Below are positions 47,183 through 59,171 of a DNA stretch of 64,000 bases, in pieces; position 1 is the first letter of the stretch, and the number at the start of each line of letters is the position of its first letter. This DNA comes from Mesocentrotus franciscanus (lineage: Eukaryota; Echinodermata; Echinoidea; Camarodonta; Strongylocentrotidae). Both the position numbers and the translations under genes were made by a program. The DNA lies in NCBI GenBank assembly GCA_037976565.1, contig CP137675.1:5838364-5902363 (forward strand), in the 5' to 3' direction. The notes beneath the pieces are model-generated. The model made no database searches. It had not been told where the DNA came from and was given only the letters and a program-made list of their open reading frames with translations.

Positions 47183-49866
47183 GTACGTTATTTTAACACA
47201 CTCACGAGATCATCAACTAAATTTATATCACTTAAGGACGATTTCTCTACACTACCACGTATGAAAAGCGACAACTACTCTAAAAAACAAGGACAGATAT
47301 TTTTGTCTTAGGGTTGTCGTACCGCTAGCTCATGAAGGATAAAATAAAATAGAGACTAGTCTTCTAAAAGCATAAAAGAGTTTCGATTTTTAAATTTACA
47401 CTTTGTCCATTTAGGTTGAACATACAATTTCAATAATTGTATTATTCATTTAACTAAATTGTCAAAAAAATGAGGTTTTAATAATTGTAGATACAGTATA
47501 ATTATAGAAACTTAAGAAATGCAAATGCATTAGTTGATTGTTCAAATCATGATCTTCAAAAATTATGCATCTATGCTGATTTTTTGAATTTCGGTTTATT
47601 ATAAGCTCTTTAGGTAGAAGGGAAATCTCGAATTTCCCCTTCATTTTCCAAGTTTCAGAAAAGTCAGGTCACAACTGATTCCGCATCTCCTACCAGTTAC
47701 TTTTCATGGAAAGAACTAAATGAAATATTAAAGAGAACCTGATACAAACAAACAGGAATAGAAGACTATAAAATGTATGTTGCCGGTAGCGTTTACAGTC
47801 ATTATGCATTCAGTGTGTAGTACCTAAGCTTGACCACCGAACACCAAGCAGTCATCAGTCACTCAATTGCATTCCTTTCCTGTTCCATATCCCCTTAAAA
47901 TAATTTATTAGTCCACCTCAAACGCCTGAAGCTATCAATTATATGAATATGATCAGATATATATGAACTTAGGCAAGCCCTAAGTGAGAAAGTAGAACTG
48001 TTTTCCATATACAAATCACGATTCAAGTGTTGACAGCTCAGCCTAGTGGGAGTAAAGCTGCGTATCCGCATGATCAGAGTAAAAATAGCGAAATTGGCGA
48101 TCGATTGACGCGGAAATAGCATGGGGCTTGTCTGAATAGAAGGGTGTGCTTATAACAGCCCTTGCAGGTAAAATAACGCGTTTGATTCCTTTCCATCTCC
48201 ATACCAAGTTTGAGATTAATGCTAGCTAGGGGTATTTATCCAAAATTTTATGTAAAACGTAAAGTTAATATGACATATTTGGGACATCACGCTGACAAAG
48301 AAAGACTCTTCTGAAGAACAAAAGAAAACAAAATTACCAGCGGAGACATTTCTTTCAAACTTTGCAAACATTTCCGAAACGGGAGGAAAGCAATGGGGAA
48401 CGTTGATTTAAAGGGAGTGTAGCTTGGCAAATACTGGTTAATGCCATCTACGTCTTCTTTTGGACAACTGCAGGTAAACGAATGGACTTGATTAACGGTA
48501 GTCAGCGACTTAATCTCTACATGGTCAGCGCGCGCTAGCGTTCGCGAAACAGACCGAAGTTCTCCTCACACTTCGGTTTTACGTATATTGCACGCAAGTG
48601 ATTGCTGCGGTCGCGTCGTCCGTAGTCGTCCCCGAGTCAGACCACGGGAAAGACACGTAGTCTCGTCATGCTACACTCCCTTTAAGCTACGCAACCATTA
48701 TTCTTCCATTTCATTTCGCATTGTATTTATTTCCACGAGAGCTGCTAAACTGATGTATACAAATAGTTCATTAAAAACGCACAAACATATCAAACTTGGC
48801 ACACAAAGACATGTACCCGGATACATGTCAGATATGTATTAAAGCACATTTTTGTTTTAAGTGCCCTAGTTAAATAATTCTACCGAGATCTTCATCATAC
48901 AGGTTTTTTTTTTCTTTCTCTCTAACCTAGATGTTACTCTCACGAGAAATTAAGATATATAACACGTGTTGCCTGCAGGCCTGTCACTATAAAACAATTG
49001 TCCGGTATAAATGTATTTATGAACCTCAGGATTATGACGATCTCATTCTCTCCCTCTCCCTCTTTCTCTCTCCCTCTTCCTCTCTCACACTCCCTCCTCC
49101 CCCACTTCTGTAAAAACACACATCAGGCAATGATTATAAAGATGATCTTAATTCTAAGGGACAAGTACGCATCGATACAATGACATCACAATGAAAGGAA
49201 ATTGGGAGACATGAAGAAGTGTTCAGGAATCTAGTGGTTGCTTGAAGGGGTGTAATACAAAATGTACGTCTGCATAATTTATTTTAAAATGTGTTTATGT
49301 CACCCTTGAAAACATAAATTTATACATTATGAAGTGGGTAGGGGGGCACAACAACAACAACAACAACAAAATCGAAAGACAATGTCGCGCTTGAAGACAG
49401 GGTGGTTATACAATGTACAGTCAACACGGTCAAGGACAACTGATTACTTTACGTACTTTACCGATTCAAATAGTACCACTTATTAGTACATGGCTAATAG
49501 AAAGCGTATCTCGAATCTACCTGTTGCCATTTTTCCAAATGACGCCTTTGGCCGTCGCCATGAAATATTTTCCTTAAAAGGACATACATTTCTCATCGAT
49601 CAACTAAAAATATAATTTAAGTGGCTAATTAAATCTATTTCCAACAACCCATTTGAATTTAATAAAAACCTCAGTCTTCCCAGGTCATAGTTATGCTTGA
49701 ATATGGCTGTTGCCAGGGTAAGGCCTGTAATTTCTGGAAATAACTTCTAATGATAAAAAACGTGAAAACATATAGAATATTTGTCGAAATATATCCATTT
49801 CATGCCAAGAGTTTGACTACCATCCTGATCTTAATCATTCTCAGCCATATTTATACCGAAACAATA

Positions 49867-50130
49867 CCTCAGTCACACAGCCAGACCGACCCTTGACCGA
49901 CCATAAACCGACAAAATATGTGCTAATCGGGGTGATGTCGGCAGGGGTCGGTTATCTGTCAGTTTTTTTTTTATGTCGGTCTGTTATCGGGGTTGTCGGC
50001 CTGTTGTCGGTTTATTGTCGGGTTCCAGAAATTGACGGGGTGTGGTCGTTCAAACATGCTCGAATCAGGGATTACTCGTGGACTAGTCGGGGACTAGTCG
50101 GGGGAGTGGTCGGGGACAGTATCTGTTCCT
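49867..50130. repeat. Foldback-like element of ACCGAC / GTCGG words
   Basis: It starts CTCAGTCACACAGCCAGACC. The left part repeats ACCGAC, and the right part repeats its complement (GTCGGT, GTCGGG) many times. It is related to 61531-61815 by its CAGTCACAC start and word content. The right end is unclear. Confidence 0.5.
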
Positions 50131-50879
50131 AGAGAGTGGCAAGCATTCAGAATGCATTCAGCCGGAGTTAAGCTTAACAATCGGGATGAGATCGGTTAGA
50201 ATACCAAGTTGAATCTAGCTCATGTTGGCCGAATGGTCTCCGAATCGAAACTGATGGAATGCCGAATGAGCAGCATCCCGCCCGAACAATATCTATGATA
50301 ACACCGAAAGCAAACCGATGAGAGCCCGAACGGAGCTAATAAACAGCGGTCCTAGATGAGACGTCGGATGTCTCTTGAATTTTGACTAGTGTGCTTTTCT
50401 CATAGGCTTGCTTTATGTTAAGAAAACCATTATCAAGCTTCTCAGGCGCAGTGTGGCCCCGAAGAAGAAGAAGGAGGATGAAAGAAAGGGCTAGGCCTAT
50501 ATAATTATGATGCAGGCAAGTTTGGAATGGGATACCCATTCATTTATTAATATAATGAAGATCCTCTCCCTGATAAGTATCTTCTATTTGATGCCATACT
50601 GCCGTTTATTAAAATAGAAATGGACAGGGGAAGAATTCAAACCAGCTAGTCCACAAGGCTCCCCAAGAAAAGAAGAAAAAAGTACACAGCGATTCTTTGC
50701 GATGTTGGATGTGAGGGTCCTGATAATGGCGCTGGTGATAAAGACCATGTCAGTACCCACGTCCCAGAAACTAACCAAACATTAGTGGCAACCATAGGGA
50801 TGAAATAAAAAGTTCAGCCCTAGAATAACTAGGTTTTACTGATACAAGCAAAAAATCAAACAAATTTTTTGTTTTAATA

Positions 50880-51350
50880 GTTTGATGAAAATTTGATTAC
50901 TTATAAAAGGAATGATTTGTTAAAGATACGATAAGCAATGGAAACTTTGAAAATCACTCGGCAAATTGGCACCTTGGTTGAGTTTGTGGTGTCATTTAAT
51001 ACCTCAATATCATCATTTATTAGCTTTATGATTTATTTTGGTATCATCAATTTCCCTTCAATCTTTTAATAAATGAAGTCTCTTATGCTATTCCCAGGCT
51101 ATGTTGATGTACATGTTATTGTGTGCATGCAGCTTGGCAAACAGACGCAAGTTGGTGAATTTAATAAATTGAGATTTTATTTTCATATCATTGTATATTC
51201 ATATAAACCATTCATCTCTGAATCATTGTATAGTTTATCAAAATCCCCATTATCGAGATTTTGGTATGTTGGTAGTTTTCTCGGTGTGACTGCAGTATAA
51301 CTACATGGGGGAAAAATACAGTGGTATTCTTCTTCACTTTGCTTTAAATG
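50880..51350. mobile_element. Diverged member of the TTAA MITE family
   Basis: Shares words in order with the copies at 5911 and 10060 (AAATCACTCGGCAAATTGGC, ATCAATTTCCCTT, GTTTATCAAAA). The ends are not visible, so it is an old, truncated copy. Confidence 0.5.
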
Positions 51351-51404
51351 CAATTAATGTTTTCTCAATATCAGTGGGCGTGTTGTATATCGACAATACC
51401 GGGT

Positions 51405-51922
51405 TTAAAAAGAAATCCAACCTTGATAGCAAACTACTTTAGACGAAAGCAGAAACAAAAAGTAGACTGGTGAAAGTTGAAAGGAAATCGGAGAAAAAAT
51501 GAGAAAGTTATGATTTTTTTTTCCCCCATTTGTTCCAACACACAAAACGACTAAAATTTCATTTTTTCCCCTTCAAAAATATAAGACTCAGGAGGATCCG
51601 TTCTCTAGAGAGGACCTATGGTAATGTGCTATCCATAATATGTTTTGAGTAGTGCCCAAAGGGAGAAGGCACTTGGGAGAAGAGCAAAAAAAAAACGATA
51701 TTTTTGTACGCGACAAACGGGAGAGTTATCCGCGACTGCGTCATAATCCACGGCCAAACTGCCAATTTGAGATTCGCATAGGCTCAGGTGATCTCATATT
51801 TCAAACATTCATAACTTTCTCATTATTTGTCTGATTTATTTCAAACTGCCGCCATTCTGTTTATCTTATTTTTTCTGCTCTCATACAAATGACCTTATTT
51901 CAAGGGTTGGATTGCCCTTTAA
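51405..51922. mobile_element. TTAA-flanked MITE
   Basis: TTAA at 51405 and 51919 flank the inverted ends AAAGAAATCCAACCTT and AAGGGTTGGATTGCCCTT. Sub-terminal AGAAAGTTATG and CATAACTTTCT also match. It is a cousin of the AGGGCAAGTCC family. Confidence 0.72.
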
Positions 51923-52212
51923 GGAATACTTAGAGGAGACATTACTATCACTTGGAGAGCATTGGGCTCAGAAATAGACACATGAGGAACGTGATTTGAT
52001 TTGATTTCTCTGAATGTTCCCCCATGAGATATTAGGATACTTGTATTACCTTGTTGTGTTCACGAATGTAGGGCACGGATTCATTTGTTATGCCATTGGT
52101 TGATTCAAGCTATCAGGACCTTTTTAAAACCCTTGTAAAGCGTCTTTTAGAAAACATACGTGTCCGGTCGGACGGATTACCCCGACGTACGTTGTCCTTC
52201 TACAGCAGAGTA

Positions 52213-52545
52213 GAGGTGTCGGGGGTATTGTCGTTAATTCACTTGACTCTCAATCCAAGGGTTGAGGGTTCGAATCTCAGCCCTGTTCTAATGTCCTTTG
52301 GCCAGACATTAATCCACATTTGCCACCCTTCACCCATATTTAAATGGGTCCCTTGATTCGAGTCCCAGCCCGGCACTACCGTCCTTTGGCAAGACATTAA
52401 TCCACATTTTCCACTCTCCACCCAGGTGTAAATGGGTTCCTGACAATTGCTGGGGTGATAATAACTGCAGAGCCCTCATGAAGAACAGCATTGAAACTAA
52501 TGAGGTTTCCCTGGGTAAACATTTTTTTAAAATTATTATTTACAG
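52213..52545 (+). repeat. Compound tRNA-headed SINE (tandem core)
   Basis: The first head has B box GGTTCGAATC near 52269 and a core (AGACATTAATCCACATTTGC). After AAATGGGTCCCTTG a second B-box-like GATTCGAGTCCC (52355) starts another core that ends in CAGGTGTAAATGGG. This is a partial duplication within one SINE or one copy inserted into another. Confidence 0.8.
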
Positions 52546-53744
52546 CTTCTTGAAGAAAAAAAATAGAATGTAGTTTTGTCGTTGACTATATCGATGCCCA
52601 ATGAAACCCAATTTTCACCACATCCAGGTCATTGAAGAGCGGTGTATATCATCTTGAATTTCTCTACGCAACTGACTTATAATCATCTAGTGTTACCCGC
52701 AGACACTTAATTTCTTGATAGTGAGGGAGATTTAGTTTTGAGTCATTCAGAATAAAACGATGATATGAATTTCACTTCATTTCCCCATATCCTCATTGGA
52801 ACACATCTTGTAAATTTATCGCTTTTGCAACACAGAGATTCGAGATTCGAGACCATGGACTCTTTAATATGGGATTCGGAATTGATCGAGTTTCAGCATG
52901 GGTGGGATTTCTTACGGGCCAGCACATTTCCTGGTCAATAATTATCAATCAGTATTGATGTAATTTCTCCTGACTTGGTTTATTATGTACATAGTAAACT
53001 TGAAGGGGAACCATCACTGACAATACTTTCTCTGTAAGGTTGGGGTTCCACAATCAGTTGGATAAAGAATTTTAAGAAGTTTTAATACCAAAGCTGACTT
53101 TATAATGAGGGGTAAAGCGACATCATGACTGTGATCAAGCATTAGTCGATGTCATACACGCACGCATGGGAACTAAGCTTCCGGGCGTGTCTCGATATGA
53201 AATTATTTTTCTAGTAATCTTTTTGCTTTTTAATCAGTTTGAATTTGAATGTCTCTTGTAATTGGGGGGTGGGGGCAGATGCCATGTCTTCTAATGATAT
53301 AAATCTATTTCTACTGGTCCTCTATGATCCTTTGGTATCTATAAAACGAAAATGCTAAACCATAATAATGATTAGCTCGTCTGTCATACCGCTTTCACAC
53401 AGGGGAAAGATTCTTTAAAGCCGATTAGTTTAAATAGCTTTAAACCAATCAGCTTTACATACAATTGTCCTTCATTGCCCTGTATTTGATTTCTTCATGT
53501 TTTTGGTATCACTGACAAGCATCGTTCATGGCTGAGAATGTTTTTAGGGCAGAACCAACGAACATGACCCCTCGTTGATCCGGTATCAGCGGATTCTGAA
53601 ACATATCTTTCATCATGTTAATCCTCCTTAACCTTTCTATATCCTATCTCTGGATGAAGGAAATCCCCTCATCACAACTCAAGAAGGACTGTAATAATAG
53701 TGATAAAAAATGATTATGGCACAACATGCCAATCTAACCTCATC

Positions 53745-53882
53745 AACGTCCGCATCGTACCGGGTACCCATTTAACACCTGGATGGAGAGTGGCAAACGT
53801 ATATTAATGTCTTGCCAAAGGACATTGGTGCCGCGGTGATCCACAGTCCGGTGACATGTCGCTAGACCATGACACCTCTACA
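53745..53882 (-). repeat. tRNA-headed SINE, minus strand, 45 bp before exon 2
   Basis: The complement carries A box TGGTCTAGCGACATG, then the core with CAAGACATTAATA, CACTCTCCATCC and GGGTACCCGG. It stops only about 45 bp upstream of the exon 2 acceptor. Confidence 0.78.
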
Positions 53883-53927
53883 ATGTAATGATTCCTTTTT
53901 ATTTTTGTTTTGTTTTACCTTTCTTAG

Positions 53928-54129
53928 TTCCTGGTCCATGAAGTCCTTTCACCTTACGAAGCACCGGACTTCACGCAGTGCGTCGACTACCGATTCGCTT
54001 TCGAGCATCCCACATTATGGTGGCTTTATCACGTTTTCGTCACCCTAGCCATGTATGTCGTGCCTCTCATCACTATCTTCACATGCTACGCTGCCATCAT
54101 CTATAAGATATGCAGGAAAACTAAGCAAG
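53928..54129 (+). CDS. GnRH/corazonin-type GPCR, exon 2 (ECL2, TM5)
   Basis: This 202-bp exon between TTTCTTAG and AAG|GTATTG reads residues 191-257 plus one base (phase 1). It contains the ECL2 block FTQCVDY, whose C208 pairs with C130 in this receptor class. It then has TM5 with WWLYHVF, P236 and Y244 (PLITIFTCYAAIIYK) and the start of intracellular loop 3. QCV followed by a YH-F spacing and TM5 P-L is typical of GnRH and corazonin receptors. Confidence 0.93.
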
Positions 54130-54755
54130 GTATTGTCTATGTTTAGTATTTCTTTAACTAGCAACATCATCATTAATATAATCATCATCTTCATAATTAC
54201 CACCGCCACCATCATCATGACAATCAACATCACCGTCATCATCATCACCATTATAGGCATCCACATTTTCATCGTCATCACAATCGTCCGCACCTACAGC
54301 ATCATCACCATCACCATGACCATCACAGTCAATATCATCATCGTCATCGTCATCACCTTAACTTATCTTTTTGTTCTTCAGCTACATTTTTTCGTTGACG
54401 GATGCAAGGCTACAGTTATTTATAAACCCATCCAAGAGGTCAGTTACGGAAAGGAATAGTATAACTAATGATCCATTATGTCCACTGTGTCAAATTAATT
54501 TTCATCTTACAGTCGCCTCCCTTAAAAGCCACTTTCAACATTATTTTTGTAAAAAGGCTACCGATGCCTTTTCCCACCGCTACTGGCTCAATATACAGAA
54601 TGATGATATAACTTTCCTGGACATTAATTACAGAATAATGTACTGCATTCAGTAACTTGTTGTTCGACTTTTTCCCTCAATTCACTTCGACTTATTCCCT
54701 TTCGATGCATCTAACTTCCTATCATCTCTCTCTCTAATTTCCCCATGATCTTTAG
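54130..54755 (+). other. Intron 2 of the receptor gene
   Basis: 626 bp, GTATTG to TTTAG. It contains an imperfect (ATC)n tract at about 54164-54356, which makes a spurious Ile/Thr-rich open frame, and no exon. Confidence 0.88.
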
Positions 54756-54909
54756 CTCGTCAATCCGTCAACAACAATGAGAGTAGCGTCCTTAGGCGGT
54801 CATGTACGAGCAGTCTACCGAGAGCCCGGATGAAAGCTCTTCGTCTCACGGCGACCATTGTGACAGCATTCATCATGTGCTGGGGTCCTTATTATGTGCT
54901 GAGCACGTG
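54756..54909 (+). CDS. GnRH/corazonin-type GPCR, exon 3 (ICL3, TM6)
   Basis: This 154-bp exon between CTTTAG and TG|GTAAGT continues the frame (residues 258-308 plus two bases, phase 2). It encodes a Ser/Arg-rich intracellular loop 3 (SSVLRRSCTSS) and TM6 with RMKALRLTATIVTAFIM followed by CWGPYYVLS. The CW.PYYVL signature is the TM6 hallmark of GnRH-type receptors. Gly replaces the usual Thr or Ala between W300 and P302. Confidence 0.93.
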
Positions 54910-55270
54910 GTAAGTGACGTCACAGGGACTTTGAGAATGACGTATGTGCCCCCCACCCAATAGTGGCTAGGTAGGACCTATAGTTATAATTATATGACAT
55001 GCAGTCAGGGAAAATAAGTAAAAGAGAGATTGACGAGTTCTCATATTCGCGAACAGGTTTCTCAAACTATAAGGAAATGGATAAGTAAAGAAGCTATCTA
55101 AATATAAAATGGACCTCAATTAAAGCGACTGGAAAGAAACAAAAAACTCACAGTGTTCAGGATTTGTGTTTTATCATTTGAGTTGCATGATGATTTGAAC
55201 TTGTATGACAAAGCCCCTGATAGAATGTAATTTAACCCACCATCACACATGGTTGTATTTGTTCCACTAG
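54910..55270 (+). other. Intron 3 of the receptor gene
   Basis: 361 bp, GTAAGT to TTCCACTAG. No repeat or exon seen inside. Confidence 0.9.
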
Positions 55271-55655
55271 GTACCATTTCGACACAAGATGGCAAACGGG
55301 GGCTGGTCTCCCAAACCCTGACTGGATGATCCACATTATGATGGCTCTAGGCTACTCTAACATCTGTCTTGATCCCATCATCTACGGCATATTCATCACG
55401 CGGTTCAGTCTCTGCCAACGCCGCGGTAAGTCCGCGGTCATGCACCCGCTCACGACCTACCGCCGGTCGACGATGAACTCAAAAGTCATCACAAACGACG
55501 GACACACGTCCTCGGTGCGGTTCAACCACACGCTGGTGTCAAGCAAGAACAGCTGCAGTGGTAGTCACGCCGCGGTCGACACAGTCGCGCCGCTCCCAGA
55601 CAGTGACGCGAGAAGGAACATCTTCGTGAATCGACGCGAAACGTCGACCACGTAA
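55271..55655 (+). CDS. GnRH/corazonin-type GPCR, exon 4 (ECL3, TM7, C-tail)
   Basis: Completes W309 across the junction and runs to the stop at 55653-55655. It reads YHFDTRW (extracellular loop 3) and TM7 with SNICLDPIIYGIF, where the usual NPxxY is DPIIY (D343-Y347). A cytoplasmic tail of about 80 residues follows, with C357 as a possible palmitoylation site and many Ser/Thr. DPxIY is the GnRH-receptor form of the motif. Corazonin receptors normally keep Asn. Because D103 in TM2 is also Asp, the receptor has the Asp/Asp pair of non-mammalian GnRH receptors rather than the mammalian Asn/Asp swap. The long tail implies ordinary arrestin-dependent desensitisation, by inference. Confidence 0.92.
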
Positions 55656-56414
55656 CGTCGTTATAGTAACGTCTACATGACGCAAGACTGCTACTCAATT
55701 TTTAAACACAGCCTCTTGACATTGCAAAGGTACAACTGGACAATATGATCCCTGTGGGATATGGATACTTAATTTTATTTCGAGTTAATCATTCATCTTA
55801 ATCCTCTGACTACTGAATTCCTTCGTTCCCATAGGCTTTATACAGGGGCCACTCGGTTCCAGGGTTAATGTTTCCTTTGCAGAAGCAGTTTAATCTGCAG
55901 CTTGAATACGGTTATTCATTTTGCGAGACAGAAGGGGGCGAAACTAGGCAATTTGAGACATTTTGGGACGTGTAGGAATTTCAAGTTTTATTAGCGAGAT
56001 AATTTAATCTGCATTTTGTTTTGCGAATCACATGGGTAAAATTAGACCACTGAAGCCCTAAGGATGTGAGTATTCTTTGTATGGCTTGTTCACTACTTTG
56101 CGGAGATATTCACTCTCCAGTTCGTTACTGGCATTTATATCTTTTTTGACTTTTTGGAGATAGTGAGGAACCGACCAAGTCTTGTTTTTTGTTATTGTCC
56201 TGCTGTACATAATAATGTATTGTAGAATTTTAAAAGTGTGAATATTTTGATAATTATATTCCGACCAAACGCTGCGTATGGATTGTATAAATTAAATGAA
56301 ATATTTGCGTTTTCGACCCGGTCGTCAGTGAATTATTTTGTAGATGTATTCTATTTTGTATAAATTTGAGGTATAGAGTATTCCTTAAGAAAATATCAAT
56401 ATGCTTTTAATAAA
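55656..56414 (+). other. Probable 3' UTR of the receptor gene
   Basis: AT-rich sequence without coding signal between the stop codon and the AATAAA at 56409. The extent is inferred. Confidence 0.5.
56409..56414 (+). terminator. Polyadenylation signal AATAAA
   Basis: First canonical AATAAA I find on the + strand after the receptor stop codon, 754 bp downstream. Confidence 0.5.
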
Positions 56415-56519
56415 AATCCATTTAATGGTCACGACCTTGACAACCCTAACGACACCCGCGGAAAACTTCCTCACTACAACTACCTCTATAAAACGACCCG
56501 GACAACTACTTGAACAACT

Positions 56520-56700
56520 TGGACGACAGCCCGGACAGCTTGACTATATACTCTGACAACTACCCCAAGGACAATAACCTCCCGAATAATATTCATAATA
56601 AAATTATCCTTACGACATTTACGCCGGACAATAACCCTCGGACAATAACCCCAGACAATAACCACCCGGAAATAACGCCGGACAACTTTTCCCTAATTTG
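56520..56700. repeat. Minisatellite-like GGACAATAACC words
   Basis: Irregular repeats of CGGACAATAACC, GGACAACTACC and CCGGACAAC. Related to the GGACAATTACCCCC repeats at 59.2 and 60.4 kb. It makes an Asn/Pro/Thr-rich open frame that is not a gene. Confidence 0.6.
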
Positions 56701-56739
56701 GATATCCCGTAGGTATATTTTAAATGATTTGCGGTTGAT

Positions 56740-58550
56740 TTTTTTTTTTTTTTTTTGGGGTAAAGTACTGTTTCAATAAGATTGTCTTGATATATTTTGT
56801 AATCACTTTAGATTTTCAGGAACTATTTAATTCTTACCTTTCTAATAATATTGATTAAAGCTCCATGGTGTAAGACTAGTTCACCATCACATTGTGTCAT
56901 CTGTGCCATACTGTATGATGGTGATACGACTTATTATACAGCGCCATCTTGTGACAATGCGGAGCAATTGCTTTTAGTTGTATTTCTCGAGCCATGTGCC
57001 ATCATTGCCGCTTTTTCAGCATTTCTGTTTTGAGATTATAAAGATGATTGAAAGGCGGTGGCGTTTTTTAAGAAATAATGGCCTGAAAACATTATTCAAA
57101 TATATACATGCATGTGAGTCTTGTCAAAACAAGGTCTGAAATAATTGAACCAAAAGCTTCTATATATATATATATATATACAGTGTGAGTCAAAAAAAAG
57201 TTTACACCTAGAAAATTGCTAATTATTTTAAAAATCATCTATGAACAGTAAGTTATCATACATCTTATGAAAGAGTGTTTTATCCCAAATCATTTGGTAT
57301 CATTTTTGTGTGGTATGTGTTCACGCTTGGATGAACAGGAGGCATTGTTTGCGAGTGCAAAAATCGACTTGCGCCAAAGTTGCTTATCTGATGTTTAAAT
57401 AAAACAATTGGGATTTGCGTATTAAATCGGTTTTTGCAGATCCAAATAACATCCCTAACAAAATTAATCATGCCACACATATCAAATATCGAATATCAAA
57501 TATCAAAGAACATATATGCAATGCATTTCATTTGATACATTCAATTCATTCTCTCACTCCACTAATCCCAACATAATACATGCTGTAGGCATCACTTTGG
57601 CGCAAGTATAATATATACCTCGTAGGTAAAATATTCATTGTAGGAACATCTTTTAAAATTCTATTGTGTTGAAATAATTTTAAATGATTATCTTTTTGTC
57701 CAAGAAATTTTAATCATAAATTATCTAATCATTTTTCGTCTTTTATTTCTTAGAGAAGATATTTATGCAAGTTTATGACTGACCATAACGTTTGAATTTA
57801 GTGCATTAATTAAAAAATAATCTGCTCTGTCATTATAAATGCCACTGTCTTTCAGCTAAACTATCTTGTATAAATGTACAGCATTTGGAATATCAGAGTA
57901 ATTGTCGAGCATAAGCAGTGATGGTAAAACCTCTTTAAAATATATCTATACATTTTAATTATTGTGTATTCTTCTTTTCCTTGTTAAAAGCGCACATTGT
58001 GGAGAAATCGCACTACTAATTGCCTTGTTGAAAATATACTATTTTCCTCATATTTCGGTCAGAGAAAGTGAAATACTTGAAGAAGAAACATCATATTGAA
58101 TTATCATTCGGAGATTTTTGCACAAAATAAAATGAATAGAAATATATGGAAATATATTAAGATGTGTATTACTTTGCGTCTCTTTGAGAGAGGTTTATTT
58201 TGTAATTTAGTTTGTTTGTTTATTTTACCTGACTGGTAAGCAGTATATACTTGGTAAGCAACCAGGGGACCGACGGCTTTAAATTCTCTCTGAGGGACTT
58301 GGTAATGAAAATTAATAGAAGTGTCTTTACATGATTTGTCACATGCCTGACATGTCACTAGTGTGGACAAGGTTCTGTAGACAAAGCTGTTCCCGATATA
58401 GCAAGGAGTGACCTATCTCTTGCTGCACTCTTCCCTGCTGTGAGGCTGCGACGCTGAGTTCCTATAGGTGGCGCTATTCAAGTCCAACGGTGAGGTAGAA
58501 TGCAATCGGGGCCAATATTTTTGAAAGAAAAACAAATCAACAGTTTATAC
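56740..58550. other. Non-coding sequence
   Basis: A T run lies at 56740-56756 and (AT)n at 57162-57180. From 57181 comes CAGTGTGAGTCAAAAAAAAG, which looks like one end of a Tc1/mariner-type element without a visible partner. No gene seen. Confidence 0.5.
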
Positions 58551-58787
58551 CAGTGGCGGATCCAGGGGCGGGGGCACAGGGGCACGTGCGCCCGGCCCCC
58601 AAAAAAATTAGTGCACACCTCCCCCGTGCGAATTTTCAAATTTGCGGGGCAAAAAAAAAAAAGTGCTCACGACTAAAACCCCCCACTGAGCGAATTTTCG
58701 GCCGGCGCGATTTTCAAATTTGCGGGAGCAAAAAGACCATGCGATTTTGGGCCCCCTCCCCGTAAGAAATTCCTAGATCCGCCACTG
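58551..58787. mobile_element. MITE with CAGTGGCGGATCC ends and 5-bp TATAC duplication
   Basis: The ends CAGTGGCGGATCCAGG and CCTAGATCCGCCACTG are inverted. TATAC is present at 58546-58550 and 58788-58792. The interior is G/C-homopolymer-rich and holds two similar words (GCGAATTTTC and GCGATTTTCAAATTTGCGGG). No coding capacity. The superfamily is uncertain. Confidence 0.82.
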
Positions 58788-59171
58788 TATACGTGTACTT
58801 AATTGAATCCCGTCAAGAAATTGAACAACTTATCTAAGTACGTGACTAATTAGCTTTATACCCTAAATAATAATATAGCTGAAAAATGTTAGTTACTTAG
58901 ACCTTTCAAAGACTTTCCTGTGACCATAAAGTTTCTTCTGTATTCTCCAATAAACGTGAAACTTAACATAATTTAACGTGAAATATCGACCATTAACTCA
59001 ATCTAAAAAAAGAAAAATAGGACATAATGTCCTTTTTCCTCTCATCAGATGAATTACACTTTTGAAACTGACACGAGTGACAGAAACTGAGCATTCTTGT
59101 GCCAAAACCAAGGATAAACATGATAAATGGATGGATGATTACAAATGCCCAACATTGATATGACCGTATCA

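Larger units (their letters stand above)
47183..53927 (+). other. Intron 1 of the receptor gene (6.7 kb)
   Basis: Donor GTACGT at 47183, acceptor TTTCTTAG ending 53927. The interior has no exon I can recognise. It holds a CT tract (49055-49100), (CAA)n (49351-49371), an ACCGAC/GTCGG word-repeat element (49867-50130), two TTAA-type MITE copies (about 50880-51350, and 51405-51922), a compound SINE (52213-52545) and a minus-strand SINE (53745-53882). Confidence 0.85.

Noticed and set aside
54055..54459. 134-codon Ile/Thr-rich frame overlapping receptor exon 2
   Set aside because: It runs off exon 2 into the (ATC)n tract of intron 2. The splice donor at 54130 and the in-frame continuation in exon 3 explain the locus better.
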